A program made the translations under genes and the position numbers. Positions 33,290 to 43,598 of a stretch of 64,000 nucleotides of DNA are shown piece by piece. The DNA is from Dichetophora obliterata (lineage: Eukaryota; Arthropoda; Insecta; Diptera; Sciomyzidae). Under the pieces are notes generated by a model. The model was not told the DNA's origin, searched no databases, and saw nothing but the letters and a program-made list of their open reading frames with translations. The stretch lies in NCBI GenBank assembly GCA_963920525.1, contig OY986439.1, forward strand, positions 49,479,482-49,543,481. Direction: 5' to 3'. The first letter of the stretch is position 1. Each line of letters opens with the position of its first letter.

Positions 33290-33660
33290 TTTTTTTGTTA
33301 GATTTCTTCATACAAAAATATAAGAAAAGACTTAAAATTTTTCCATATAAAAGCTTCCATATAATGTGATATGTAATGTGTTAGAATTAGGAGACCTGGG
33401 TTCGATACCCAGCTTGGACAAATACTTTTTTTGTTTGTTTTTAAATTTATATTTTTTATAATTTGTTCTTAATTTTTTTAAAAATTTATTCACATAAAAT
33501 GTTATGAAAAGAATCAGAACCTTCAAAAGGTAGGCCTTACAGAAGTACTCATCAATACAGCGAGCGTGGAAGGTATATTGACGCTAACAAAAGCTCTACG
33601 AGCATGCCTTTTTTTGCGTTACACTAGCTAATATGCCCACTGGGGTGTATTTCTCCATAT
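33290..33660 (+). repeat. SINE-like element with tRNA-type B box (plus copy)
   Basis: 'gatatgtaatgtgttagaat' leads to GGGTTCGATACCC (B box), 'agcttggacaaa', a T/A-rich tract, 'agaatcagaaccttcaaaag', 'taggccttacagaagtactc' and 'gcatgcctttttt..gcccactgggg'. This matches the minus-strand copy at 22190-22500 across the whole length, with substitutions throughout. No protein is encoded; the short antisense frame is incidental. Confidence 0.65.
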
Positions 33661-34995
33661 GCATAATTTTTGTTTGTTATTGTTGCTGTTATTAAACTCT
33701 TGTTATAGTGGAGTTTTTAATGAGTAGTAAATACAAAGCACAGTGAACCCATTGCGGCAAAAACTAATTAATACCTATTTTTTTGAATTGGTGACGTATT
33801 ATAGTGACAGATAATTCTTCAATAAATTTTGAAAATACATGGAGATTTGGGCTCACAGCATCGGCTCAAAATTGATTATTTTTTCTGTGAATTTACCAAT
33901 TTTGTCCTAGCAAATACCAGCTACAGATAAAATATCATAACTCTCGAACAAGCTATATATAAAAACTAAGTATATAAAATAGTACATTTTTTACAAATAA
34001 AGAATCCAATTCTTTTCATAATATATCATTTTCAACCTTCAATGAGGTCAGCTATAAAATTAGTTTAAATAATATAATTTTTTAGAAATTATTAAAAATT
34101 GTTAAAATTTCAGTTCAGCAGTGAAGAGAAAAAATAGATGCCCTTCGATTTTGCTTAAATTTTCAAAAAGTGATCTTTTGTTTATTGAAAAGTGAGAACA
34201 AAAAGAAAGGGGCGAGCTTTTGTGTTTTTGTCTTTAATTCAAATATATGTGATGGTAGTTTTTGCATCAAATTAAAGTTTGTAAAATGTGTAATTTATAC
34301 ACACTGAACAAGACTAACTGAATAGTATTCTAGCTTGGATTGATACTTTTCAGCACACAGTTACATCGAGAAAGTAGTAAGTATGCTTACAGATGCAAGA
34401 AGTAGCTAGAGTTGATACTTTTCCGCAAACAATGTGTGTCAAAAATTCATTGATTCTGAGGCGGCCAAGTGCTGTGTAAAGTAATAGAAAGTTGTAGTAG
34501 AACTTGAAGTGCTTCGTGCTTCAAAATGTTTAGCAAATTTCCTTCTGGGAAGTGTTGAATGTGAGTAAGAAAGAAACAATTTTATATATGAGCGTATGGG
34601 ATCGAATCAAGTTTTGTACAAAAAAATCGGTTCATTTAAAATAAGCGTAAAATTGGGTTTGCTTCTATACTTAATTAGCCAAAATAGTGCACCATTAAAT
34701 ATTAATATTACAAACTTAATATTAATATAATAAACTTTACGAACGTACACTTTTTAAAAAAAGTTATTTTGCATAAAGTAAAAACAGGATATTGCGATGG
34801 GGATAAAAAAATGCCAAAAGTTTTTTAAAAAATTTAAACTGTGTTTCAGCTAACAGATATAAGTATTTATTTTATAAAAAATGTCAGTTTGATTCTGGAA
34901 CGACTGTCAAGTAGCTAAAAATAAATACTACAAGGTTCAGTACGCTTCCAAAGGGTACTTTTAAAACATATGTGAATAATTATCACTAGTATAAT
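33661..34995. other. Intergenic, weak local repeats only
   Basis: Near 34340 and 34410 two phrases, '(a)gttgatacttttc.gc..aca' and 'gatgcaagaagtagctag', hint at a short diverged duplication. Otherwise I see no ends, motifs or RNA genes. Confidence 0.4.
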
Positions 34996-35122
34996 ATGCC
35001 AATAACTGTGTACAAAATATTGATCCATGGAATAATTAAACATTTTCATTCATCAATTGAACTTTTATCTGAAGACTCATTAGAATCTAGTCATAAGGAA
35101 TCTAGAAAATATCGATTAGTTC

Positions 35123-37650
35123 ACAATTGCGTACCATTGCGTACGATTTTCTCAACGCCGATTATGAAAGAATAAAATGTTATCTTAGTTCTCTAAATTG
35201 GAATCATATTCTATTCAATTTAGATTTAGACAGTGCTGTCTCTATATTTTATCAGCACATTTTTACCGCTATCGAAAGTTATGTGCCAATAATAAAGAAA
35301 AAGAATAAGCTCACAGAACCATGGCTGGACAACAATCTCAGATTTTTGAGGAATCAAAGAAATAAAATCTACAAACTTCTCAAAAACACTGATAATATAA
35401 GCGATGAACTGAAGCTTAGATATGACGAGCTATCAAGAGAGTTCTCTATCAAGTCAGAAGAAGCGTACAAGTTGTACACGAACATCATCGGAGAAAAAAT
35501 TGTCCAAGAGCCGAGAAAATTTTTTGACTTTGTTAACATGAAGCGCAAATCTAGCGGCTATCCATCGTCTGTGTTTAAAGGTAATGTCACTTCGTCCAAT
35601 TCTCTTGAAATAAGCAACTTGTATGCCGATCACTTTAAGGAGGTCTTTTGTCTTCCTACCACCTTATCTGAAACTTCTCCTAGCTCAACTATTATAGTTG
35701 ATAGTTTATATTTAACCCAGGAAGAGATTTCTAATGCAATAAAAGAACTGGATATATTAAAGGGACCAGGACCAGACTTAATACCTACAAGCTTTTTGGT
35801 GCGATGTTTAGACCAACTGCTATTGCCATTACACATAATCTTTAACGAATCACTGGTTTGTGGGACATTTTCTTCATATTGGAAATCATCCCATCTTACG
35901 CCAATTTACAAGAATGGTGATAAAAGATCAGTTGAAAATTATAGAGGCATAGCAATCTTGTCAGCCATTCCAAAACTTTTTGAAAAACTTATTTGTGAAA
36001 AGCTAACAAGTTTCATTAACCCACGTCTAAATGAGCAGCAACACGGGTTCCGAAAAGGGCGATCTACCACCACTAATCTCATGATTATGGTATCAGATGT
36101 TTTAGTCAAAATGGAAAAAGGGCACCAAATAGATGCTGTTTATACTGATTTCAGTAAAGCTTTTGATCGAGTTGATCACAACATTCTTATATATAAGTTA
36201 GAAAAATTTGGTGTTGCAGGGTCCATACTAAGTTGGCTAAAATCATATTTAAACGGCAGATCCCAGTTTGTTAAAATCCAGGGAGTTCTATCGAAAAAAA
36301 TTGCAGTCTCCTCGGGAGTTCCGCAAGGTAGTCATCTTGGTCCTCTTCTTTTCAACATATTCATATCCGATCTGTCAGAAGTTCTTAACGATATCCCACA
36401 TCTTATGTATGCAGATGATTTAAAAGTGTACTATTCAATTCAATCAGATGTAGATGTAAATTTTTTGCAATCAAAATTGTTGTCTCTTGAGCAATGGTGT
36501 TTTCAAAATAAACTACATCTTAATGTCAATAAATGCAATGTTATTAGCTTTTCTCGTAAAAACAACGTAACATTACATACCTACCACCTCAATAGTATCG
36601 AACTAAAAAGGGTCAACCATATAGTGGATCTTGGAGTTGTCTTAGATTGCAAGATGCGCTTTAATCTGCACTATGATAAAATTGTGTCCAGGGCCAGCAA
36701 ACAGCTCGGTTTTATAAAAAGACGTGCAAATGAATTCAAGAATATATGGGTCACTATATCCTTGTACCGTGCATTAGTGCGCCCAATACTTGAATATGCA
36801 TGCATAATTTGGAATCCATCTTTCGATTCCCATAGAAAAAGAATTGAGTCTATTCAAAAGCAGTTCTTACTATACGCGCTTAGAGATATGTACAACCCCC
36901 ATGATTATTGTAGCCTTCCATCATATGAACATAGACTCAGCCTTTTAAATTTGATGCCACTATCAACAAGAAGATCGTTATTGGGCTCATGCTTCACATT
37001 TGATGTAATTAATGGTGCTATTCACAGCGAATATATTTCTAATATGATTTCCTTTAACGATCCAATTAGGCGCACTAGGCATACTCGATTGTTAACTGAA
37101 TATCAGCACCAAACTATATATGCAAATAATGAACCCATCAATCGTTGTTGCAGAGAATTTAATAATATCTCTATATAATACTCACCTTCTATGTCCAAAT
37201 CCTCTTTCAAGCAAACCCTATATTAATCACTCAGTAATCAGAATTAACACAGGCCTCAGATAAACTACATACATATATGGATTTATATGTATAAGCATTT
37301 AGTTTAATAAATCAAAATTATTTAACATCGCTCTCCAAATCTCCCATTTACGTCCTTTTGTCCTTATCTTTAGTCTTTAAGAATAATATATATACATCGT
37401 ATCTTAAGTGTGTATATAGTCTCTCTTGTTTTCCTCCTCTTCTCTTATTTTTGACATGGTTTTTGAAATCATGTCAATCCGGTGGGCGGAGTATGCCCAC
37501 TAAGAGCACCAAATAAAAAATAAAATAAAAACAAGGAAAGGGGAGAAGAAAAACAAAAAACTTAGTAATAAGTAAACAAAACCTGTTAGAATAAGTTAGA
37601 ATAAGTAAATTGCATTGCCTTGTTTGGCCAATAAATAAATAAATAAATAG
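35123..37650 (+). mobile_element. 5'-truncated jockey/CR1-group LINE
   Basis: The element starts abruptly inside the endonuclease-RT linker. It carries a full reverse transcriptase frame, a 3' UTR of about 450 bp and a tail of (AATA)n at 37629-37650. Loss of the 5' half, including the endonuclease, is normal for target-primed reverse transcription. A target duplication was not found. Confidence 0.85.
35127..37178 (+). CDS. LINE reverse transcriptase, 5'-truncated but open
   Basis: About 683 codons without a stop. The frame enters from the truncation, so the TTG at 35127 is not a real start. The first 180 residues are the linker between endonuclease and RT (EPWLDNNLRFLRNQRNKIYK, then PRKFFDFVN). 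RT motifs follow: KGPGPDLIPTSFL, LTPIYKNGDKRSVENYRGIA, FRKGRSTTTNL, TDFSKAFDRVDH (about residue 340), SGVPQGSHLGPLLF, YADDLKVYY (Tyr about 428) and KLHLNVNKC. The thumb-like end has RPILEYACIIWNP. The catalytic Asp residues are all present. It would copy its own RNA into DNA at a nick, but lacking the endonuclease and promoter it is a dead-on-arrival copy, though young enough to have no stops. Confidence 0.88.
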   Translation: MRTIAYDFLNADYERIKCYLSSLNWNHILFNLDLDSAVSIFYQHIFTAIESYVPIIKKKNKLTEPWLDNNLRFLRNQRNKIYKLLKNTDNISDELKLRYDELSREFSIKSEEAYKLYTNIIGEKIVQEPRKFFDFVNMKRKSSGYPSSVFKGNVTSSNSLEISNLYADHFKEVFCLPTTLSETSPSSTIIVDSLYLTQEEISNAIKELDILKGPGPDLIPTSFLVRCLDQLLLPLHIIFNESLVCGTFSSYWKSSHLTPIYKNGDKRSVENYRGIAILSAIPKLFEKLICEKLTSFINPRLNEQQHGFRKGRSTTTNLMIMVSDVLVKMEKGHQIDAVYTDFSKAFDRVDHNILIYKLEKFGVAGSILSWLKSYLNGRSQFVKIQGVLSKKIAVSSGVPQGSHLGPLLFNIFISDLSEVLNDIPHLMYADDLKVYYSIQSDVDVNFLQSKLLSLEQWCFQNKLHLNVNKCNVISFSRKNNVTLHTYHLNSIELKRVNHIVDLGVVLDCKMRFNLHYDKIVSRASKQLGFIKRRANEFKNIWVTISLYRALVRPILEYACIIWNPSFDSHRKRIESIQKQFLLYALRDMYNPHDYCSLPSYEHRLSLLNLMPLSTRRSLLGSCFTFDVINGAIHSEYISNMISFNDPIRRTRHTRLLTEYQHQTIYANNEPINRCCREFNNISI

Positions 37651-37820
37651 GAAAAATTCAAAGGAAAACGGCTCATTCATGAATTCAAGTTCTTATGGCT
37701 GGATATTGATAAATTTTGATTCTCTCATTACTTCAAACAGACATATTGTCAAAACAAAATTAAATGATTATAAAGATTTTTTGCTGTATATTGTAGAAGA
37801 AAGTACAGATTCCAATGTTA

Positions 37821-38878
37821 CCCTGCAGTGCAACCAACTAGTTTAAAACCAGTCTGCATAGTAGTTTAAAACTGAGCAGTACTAGTTCAAGATCGTATTT
37901 TTTTCATATACCCAACTGGTATTTTTAACATGGCGATTTCATAGGAAATATCAATTGTCCTATTCTGAACAGATTAAAACTAGTTTATAATATATATATT
38001 TATAGTTAGTTAAATTCTAGTTTGTTGTGAATAGTTGTAAGCAAATCATATTTTGCCAAATTTTAACTAGCTTCTAGTTTAACCTTTCCTGAGTGGTTGG
38101 CAAATAGTCATGTTTGAATTAGTTTACAACTAGTTATATCAAGCCAATGATTCAACCAGTTCTTTATTCGACAATTTATTTTCTGAAGTTGGAATTTACA
38201 TAGTGTTTTATCATTTCATATAAAAGTAAATTTTTTAAAGTTCATAAGGTACATGAGTATAGTGGAAGAAAAATTTTAAAACTAATTGTATTTTTACGAA
38301 AAAATTTAATGATTGGTTTAATTTTTTTCGTCTGCATTTGATGCTTATATTTTACATAGTTTTATTATTTGATATAAAAGTAAATTTTGGAAAATTCATA
38401 AGGTACATGGGTATAATGAAAGAAAATTTAAATTATAATACTAATTGTATTTTTACAAAAAGTTGAATAAATGTTTTAATTTTTGTCGTCTGCATTTGAT
38501 GCTTGTATTTTACATAGAGTTTTATTATTTGATCTAAAAGTAAATATTTGAAAATTCATTCAGTACATGAGTATAATGAAAGAAAATTTAACTCGTGACG
38601 AACGCAAGGACTGTTGGTGGATTGAGTTTTTTCAAAACTTTAAAGTATTCGAAAAACTACCTAGCTCCAACTGGTTGTGGAACTGGTTGATTTTAACAAT
38701 ATGTAATAAAGTTTGATTTTGGCTAGTTTTACAACTGGTTTATTGTGACTTGACACAAACTACTTGGGTTTAAACTATGTTTGCAACTTGTAAATCGTGA
38801 CAAAATATAAACTAGTTTGTTTTAATCAGTATAAAGACTAATCATTTTTTACTGCTGATTAGTCTTACACTGCAGGGT
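37821..38878. mobile_element. MITE with CCCTGCAGTG ends, many ACTAGTT motifs
   Basis: CCCTGCAGTG at 37821 and CACTGCAGGG ending at 38878 are perfect 10-bp inverted repeats. TA lies immediately outside on both sides. The outer 300 bp on each side are crowded with 'aactagtt', 'tagtttaaaac' and related words in both orientations. The middle holds three 155-bp tandem units. It is non-coding. Removing it with one TA rejoins an open reading frame. Confidence 0.8.
38190..38590 (+). repeat. 155-bp tandem repeat, about three copies
   Basis: Units share 'ttttacatag.gttttat.atttgat', 'ataaaagtaaat', 'aaaattcataaggtacatgagtataatg.aagaaaattt' and 'ttcgtctgcatttgatgct'. They begin near 38195, 38352 and 38508. 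They lie at the centre of the MITE. Confidence 0.8.
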
Positions 38879-38989
38879 AATAATAGCTTCCTTTCTGATA
38901 TAAGTTTTGAAGATTTTCTTACAAGTGAAAATTCTGATGAAACTGAAGATAACTCGAGTAATTCGAATACATGGTTTTTCTATTTATAA

Positions 38990-39654
38990 TATAAATTCCC
39001 TTTTTTAGCTTTTTAGTATACATATATTAAAAAATTTCCATAAAGTTACAGTGCATAGTTTAGCTATTTTAAATAAATGATTTTAAAGTTGTATCCATAA
39101 TTTGGGTAAATAAATAAATTAATGGTGTCTTGAAAATTAAGATTTAAGGTTGAAATTAAGATAACATAAAACGAGGTCTTAGTTAGACTATTTTATAAGG
39201 AGTTTTTATTTGGACAAATGTTTTCTACAAAATGCTAAGTGAAGAAGTAAAGTGAAGGTTTTTAAAAAAATTGGCTTATGTGGGAGGTATCCCAAGCAAT
39301 ATATCAATTCCGTCCATTTTTAGCAAAGACTTTAGTTTGGATAAGATAAAGTTATGTATGCTATTTTGTTCAAATCAAGTGTTTATGATAAACGTACTCT
39401 GGTTTTAGGAATTTAAGTTTTAGGGGGGTACCAAAAAACCTTATTCGACCCAGCTCATTTTCAGTAAAAGCCATTGCTATAATACTGAAAACGTTTACAT
39501 GTTATTATTATGAAGTTATGTATTTATTTTAAATGGTCTGATTACAAACATTATTTGTACGAATATATCTAAAGTGATTTTAAACAAAATATAAAATTTT
39601 TTAAAAAAATATCGAAGCAGTCCAAAGACATACCGATCTTTTTTTGAATGAATA
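38990..39654. other. No gene recognised
   Basis: AT-rich DNA. The phrase around 39600-39650 ('atatcgaag.agtccaaagacataccgat') is repeated in diverged form just beyond 42911 ('atattgaaagagttcaaagataaaccgat'), so the next element inserted into or beside a local repeat. Confidence 0.4.
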
Positions 39655-40598
39655 CACTCTAAAAAATAAGTGTAAGTTTACTGCTATTATAGTAATAATA
39701 ATTTGTTGAAAATTGAAGAGAAGTGCAATTTTACTACAACTTTTCAAGTAATCTTTAATTTTTCAATTCAAACGTAAATTTAAGTAAAACTAAACACATG
39801 TTGTTGAATTTTGCTACAACAAAAAAATCAATATAAATTCATTTTTGAAGCAATCTGAAATTGTTTAAAATTTGACATTAATTTCAGTAAAATTAAACAT
39901 CAGATGTTGGATTTTGCTACAATATCAGTAGTCAACATTTATACTAGTACATCAATTGTATTAAAATTCAGCAATTGTTTAACTTTCAAGAACTGTAACA
40001 GTCGAGCATGTATTTCTCATTCGAGTTTGCTTATAATCGGTTGTAAGGACGGTTGTTTTTTGTGCTGCTGTTTTTTTTTATATTTATTACTCTAAGGTAT
40101 TTTATAATTTCGGGCAGTTTAATAAGTCACTAATATGAATCAGTGCAATATATGTAAAAAAAATTCATGTATTTAAAAGTGTACAACTCTCACTTATATG
40201 TGCATAAGGAAGAGAAATTTAATGACTTTTTCAATTGTTCTGTAAGCCAGTGCAAATATCTTGGATCCAGCCATACCGATATATATCGCCACGTTTTAAA
40301 ACATAATTTTAATGCTAAAAACGTAAATTGTCCTATTTCAGAGTACTCAAAAGCATTCAGAAATAAGTCTTCCTTTCGTTTGCATTTTTTTCGTCATCAC
40401 AAGGCAAATAACCCAGCAAACATTAATACCGGTATTAACATACGTACCCCAACAATAAACAATACCAACATAACAATTAATGAACTGGATCCACCATCGT
40501 TAGTCCCCTGTGTAGAATTAGAAAATATATCTTTAAGCAAGTCAAATTCTTTTAAAAATTTTATAACTACACTTACATGCAAATATAATATGACAGAA

Positions 40599-41541
40599 CC
40601 CAATGTGTACAAAAACGGATGCGGATCCGTTACGAACCCGTTACGAGTCCGTCAGTACGCACTACGCTCACTTATGTTTCGACGAACCCGTTACGAATCC
40701 GTCAAAAAAGTTATCACAACGTTAACATAAAAGACAGTCTTAAATTTGTTTTACAATTTCTTATTTTATTTTCAGTGGATTAGGGATACGAAATACAATT
40801 GTGTACTTTTTTTATTTTAAACAACTTTTTTATTTCATAAGGCTCGTGCTCCTCAAGCTCTCCTTCAAATCGAAGAAAAGTACTTGTCAGAATTTTTAAA
40901 TAATTATCATTAGTGATCAAGTTAAATGTGACTATAGGATAGCCGTACACAAGATATTTTTCGGAAACTTTTTTAATTGCGTGGATTTTGTACGCTTTGT
41001 CATTATAGCAGTAAAAGTTATTGGGATGCTTCAATGAAAAATAATGTTTAGCTGTTTGAAGAAACAAGTATGAGCCATCCTGGAACTCACCAACATTGTA
41101 CTCGTTTGTTTGATATTTTGAATTAATTTTTTTACCATTTAAACTAGCCTCCACAACTCTCTTATAAATTTGATTACAAACTAATTTTTTTTGTTTTAAT
41201 TTTTGTTTAATTTCCTGCAAAAAGTTTTCGAATTTGAATGCGTCAAACTTGTTTAGAGAACCTATATTTTTAACATCTGTAGCTAAATTCGTCAAACGAG
41301 TCCGTTGCGAGTTCGCATTATTTTAAAAAAAGAGTCTGAATCGTCTGTTTCGTATCTGAAGTCCGAAACGGATTCGTAACTGAAGTCCGAAACGGATTCG
41401 TATCTGAAGTCCGTAACGGAGAGAGGAATTTCATACGAAAAAAGGATCCGTTCCGGATGCGAAACGCAATCCGTTTCGGACAAAATGTACGAAGAAGTGA
41501 GTTCGTTACGGATTCGTAACAGATCCGTTTGGCACACTGGG
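40599..41541. mobile_element. Nested element, CCCA.TGTG ends, ACGGAT motifs
   Basis: CCCAATGTGTAC at 40599 pairs with GGCACACTGGG ending at 41541. Next to both ends are many copies of 'aacggat(c/t)' in inverted sense. Near the right end three tandem 24-bp units, 'gtatctgaagtccgaaacggattc', occur (about 41341-41415). It splits the zinc-finger gene between KYNMTEP and LQYLLQEL. It carries a minus-strand coding piece. Confidence 0.7.
40780..41295 (-). CDS. Transposase-like C-terminal protein piece, 171 codons
   Basis: An open minus-strand frame of 171 codons starts MTNLATDVKNIGSLNKFDAF, followed by FENFLQEIKQKLKQ, and ends ISYP. The opening block (LA.DV...GSL..F.AF.FENYL..IK..LR in relatives) is the C-terminal signature of a family of large TE-encoded proteins seen in insects and cnidarians. 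The rest (FSLKHPNNFYCYNDKAYKI, YLVYGYPIVTFNLI) is the usual tail. It is only the end of the full protein, so this copy is deletion-derived. I cannot name the superfamily. It belongs to the nested 40599-41541 element, not to the surrounding plus-strand gene. Confidence 0.6.
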   Translation of the reverse strand: MTNLATDVKNIGSLNKFDAFKFENFLQEIKQKLKQKKLVCNQIYKRVVEASLNGKKINSKYQTNEYNVGEFQDGSYLFLQTAKHYFSLKHPNNFYCYNDKAYKIHAIKKVSEKYLVYGYPIVTFNLITNDNYLKILTSTFLRFEGELEEHEPYEIKKLFKIKKVHNCISYP

Positions 41542-42129
41542 AAGTTTCTTTACAATATTTGTTACAAGAACTTTCCAATATATTTGAAGCAAATACATGT
41601 ACAAATTTACATAAAATAAAGCAAATATTTACATAGTTAAATATTCCTGAAAAGGAAAATGAAATCATTAGCTTACTTCAGGAATCATGTTTATCAAACG
41701 AATAAAAAATAATCTCTCTGAGTATAAGAGAGATAAAAACTTTACGGCAAGAACTTGCTTTATTCCACAAAAAAATTTTTTTCTTGGCGTAGACAAAGAA
41801 TGTTTTTATTACTATATTCCTTTACTAGAAACCTTAAAAAGTTTATTAAGTGATACAAGTTATTTTGAGATATTTTGTAAAAAAAAAATATCTGAAGACA
41901 ACTTATATTACGATTACAATGATGGTTCAGTTTACAAGAACTAACAGTTTTTTATATCCGGTGACAAAAAAAATTGAGCTTCTAATTTTTCAAGATGCCT
42001 TTGAATTATGTAACACTTTAGGTTCTTCAAAAAAAAAAAAGCATAAGCTTATTGGTTTGTATTTCTTAATAGGTAATATTGATATAAAGTACAGATCAAT
42101 CATACAAAATATTCAGTTAATAATGTTAT

Positions 42130-42530
42130 TTAATCAAAAAATTAAGGTGACAACCCTATCCAGCATCCTGAATTTTGAAATTCTGACCTTAGATTTGAAT
42201 TCAGCGACCCCTTAACACTGATAAATGACGTTTAAAACTCTTAAAAAGACATATTATTATGTGGCAACCCTTATATTTCAAAATTTTATCATTTTGAAAT
42301 TCTGACAACGGATTCGGATTTAGCGACCCATTTTTTGTGTACCATTTTTTTTTGCCAGCCCCGAATTCATAAAAATACAAAAAATTAAGGTGGCAACCCT
42401 ATCCACCATCTTGAATTTTAAAATTCTGACTTCAGATTCGAAATCAGTGACTCCCTGACACTGTTAAATGATGTTTAAGATTCTTAAAAATACATATTAT
42501 TAGGTGGCAACCCTATTACTTCAAAACTTT
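42130..42530 (-). repeat. Satellite-like repeats related to the 31.7-kb array
   Basis: Two 248-bp units, each made of two sub-units, are marked by 'aaggtg(a/g)caaccctatcca.catc.tgaatttt' (42139, 42387) and 'ggtggcaaccct' (42257, 42507). Their reverse complement contains 'gggagtcactgatttcgaatctgaagtcagaattt', matching the 31.7-kb array. They interrupt the 39655-42910 element. Confidence 0.65.
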
Positions 42531-42910
42531 ATAATATTATAAACGCAAATAAAAAATGTAAAATTTGACTGCACTTTTCATTGTAAAACAAATGTTGAAT
42601 TTTAAACTGAATCAGAAGTATTTTTTATATTGTTATAATATATGGAGTAAAATTACTCAACAATTGTTAAAATTAACTACTATGAGATTAGCATATTATG
42701 AAATATTACCACATTTGTTGAAAAGAAATAATGCAGTCATGTTTAAGTTTACTATAACATCAATAGTAAATTCAGTGCTTAATTTTACTACAATGTACAA
42801 AGTTAAACACATGTTTAATTTTAGAAGGTGCGTAAATTTACTATAGCAACAGCCGCAAAACTGTTGCCTACAAGCATTGTAGTAAATTTAAACAAAATCT
42901 TTTTAGAGTG

Positions 42911-43598
42911 TATTTTCTACAGTCATTTTAGAGCATATATGAAAAAATATTGAAAGAGTTCAAAGATAAACCGATGTATGTTTGAACTTATTCAATATTT
43001 TTAAAAAAATTAATATTTGGTCTTAATTCACTATAAGAAATATTCGTACTTAGCTTTTTCTTATATGGGAAGTTGGCCTGGTCACTATCCGATTCGGTCA
43101 ATCTTAGAAAAATTTCTTAATCTGTGTATAAAAATAATAGACACCAAATTTCGTTGCTCTGCTGCAACTGTAAATAATTTGGCCACAACTTTTATGAAAC
43201 TGGTACACTGTTCGTTATCTTAATTACTTGCCAGCAGGCTTTATTGTGAATGAACTTAAACACATCAGCATACACACACACTTCTTAGCTCGCTGACTTT
43301 ATACCTGTGCATTATACACACACTTCAATAAATTAGTTCCTAGAAGGCTAGGAAAAAGCATTGAATGTCAATTTCCGAATCCTTCATTTAGTATCTTGCA
43401 GTAGTTATTTTTAGAAGTAACCCGGCAGACATTTTAACAGCTCATCTCTTATTGGGTATTTAAGAAGTGAAGCTTATTATGACTTACTTGATGAACATGG
43501 CAACAACAGTTGGATTTTTTATCGAGAGGTTTTCTTTTACATTTTTTTTAAGGTTTTTTTATTAATATTTTTTAAAAATTTACATTAGGCTGGGAATA
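42911..43598. other. No gene recognised
   Basis: Mixed AT-rich DNA. Short plus-strand frames (for example 43017-43223) have no recognised motif. Part of 42940-43000 is a diverged copy of 39595-39650. Confidence 0.4.

Larger units (their letters stand above)
34996..38989 (+). pseudogene. TE-type open frame split by a LINE and then a MITE
   Basis: Three coding pieces on the plus strand lie around two insertions. Piece 1 (34996-35122) reads MPITVYKILIHG, then IELLSEDSLESSHKESRKYR. It resembles a domain in uncharacterised TE-borne proteins of insects (..HKILIHG...LPIGQLSEEA.EARNK..R.YR..). The 35123-37650 LINE follows. Piece 2 (37651-37820) reads KENGSFMNSSSYGWILINFD to EESTDSNV. The 37821-38878 MITE follows. 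Piece 3 (38879-38989) reads NNSFLSDISFEDFLTSENS and ends with FYL-stop. Pieces 2 and 3 join in frame if one TA is counted as target duplication. Whether piece 1 and piece 2 were one protein is an inference from position. Confidence 0.45.
40135..42165 (+). pseudogene. C2H2-finger transposon protein, interrupted
   Basis: The ATG at 40135 opens a first finger (CNIC..SHLYVH) that crosses a frameshift. Finger 2 is a perfect C-x4-C-x12-H-x3-H (CSVSQC..HVLKH). Finger 3 has Tyr in place of its second Cys (CPISEY..HFFRHH). The frame runs to about 40598 (KYNMTEP) and is cut by the 40599-41541 element. It resumes with LQYLLQELSNIFEANTC, YIPLLETLKSLLSD, YDYNDGSVYKN and, after a frameshift, LIFQDAFELCNTLGSSKK, HKLIGLYFLIGNIDIKYRS. 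The last block matches a family of uncharacterised TE proteins in animals (..YYDD.EV.NPLGS...KHK...FYF.LGN...KYRS). At least two frameshifts and a stop besides the insertion make it dead. Confidence 0.65.
39655..42910 (+). mobile_element. DNA transposon with CACTCTAAAAA ends, TA target
   Basis: CACTCTAAAAAATAAG at 39655 faces CTTTTTAGAGTG ending at 42910; both are flanked by TA. Subterminal DNA on both sides repeats 'aaa.acatgtt.aattttactac'. Inside is a decayed plus-strand gene with C2H2 fingers, interrupted by a second element (40599-41541), and a satellite-like insert (42130-42530). A 2-bp TA duplication with a CACT tip is compatible with CMC/Mirage-like or other TA-targeting families; I leave the superfamily open. 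Confidence 0.7.

Noticed and set aside
41292..41668. Overlapping minus-strand frames rich in SVSDFRYE repeats
   Set aside because: They are translations of the 24-bp ACGGAT tandem units, not a conserved protein.
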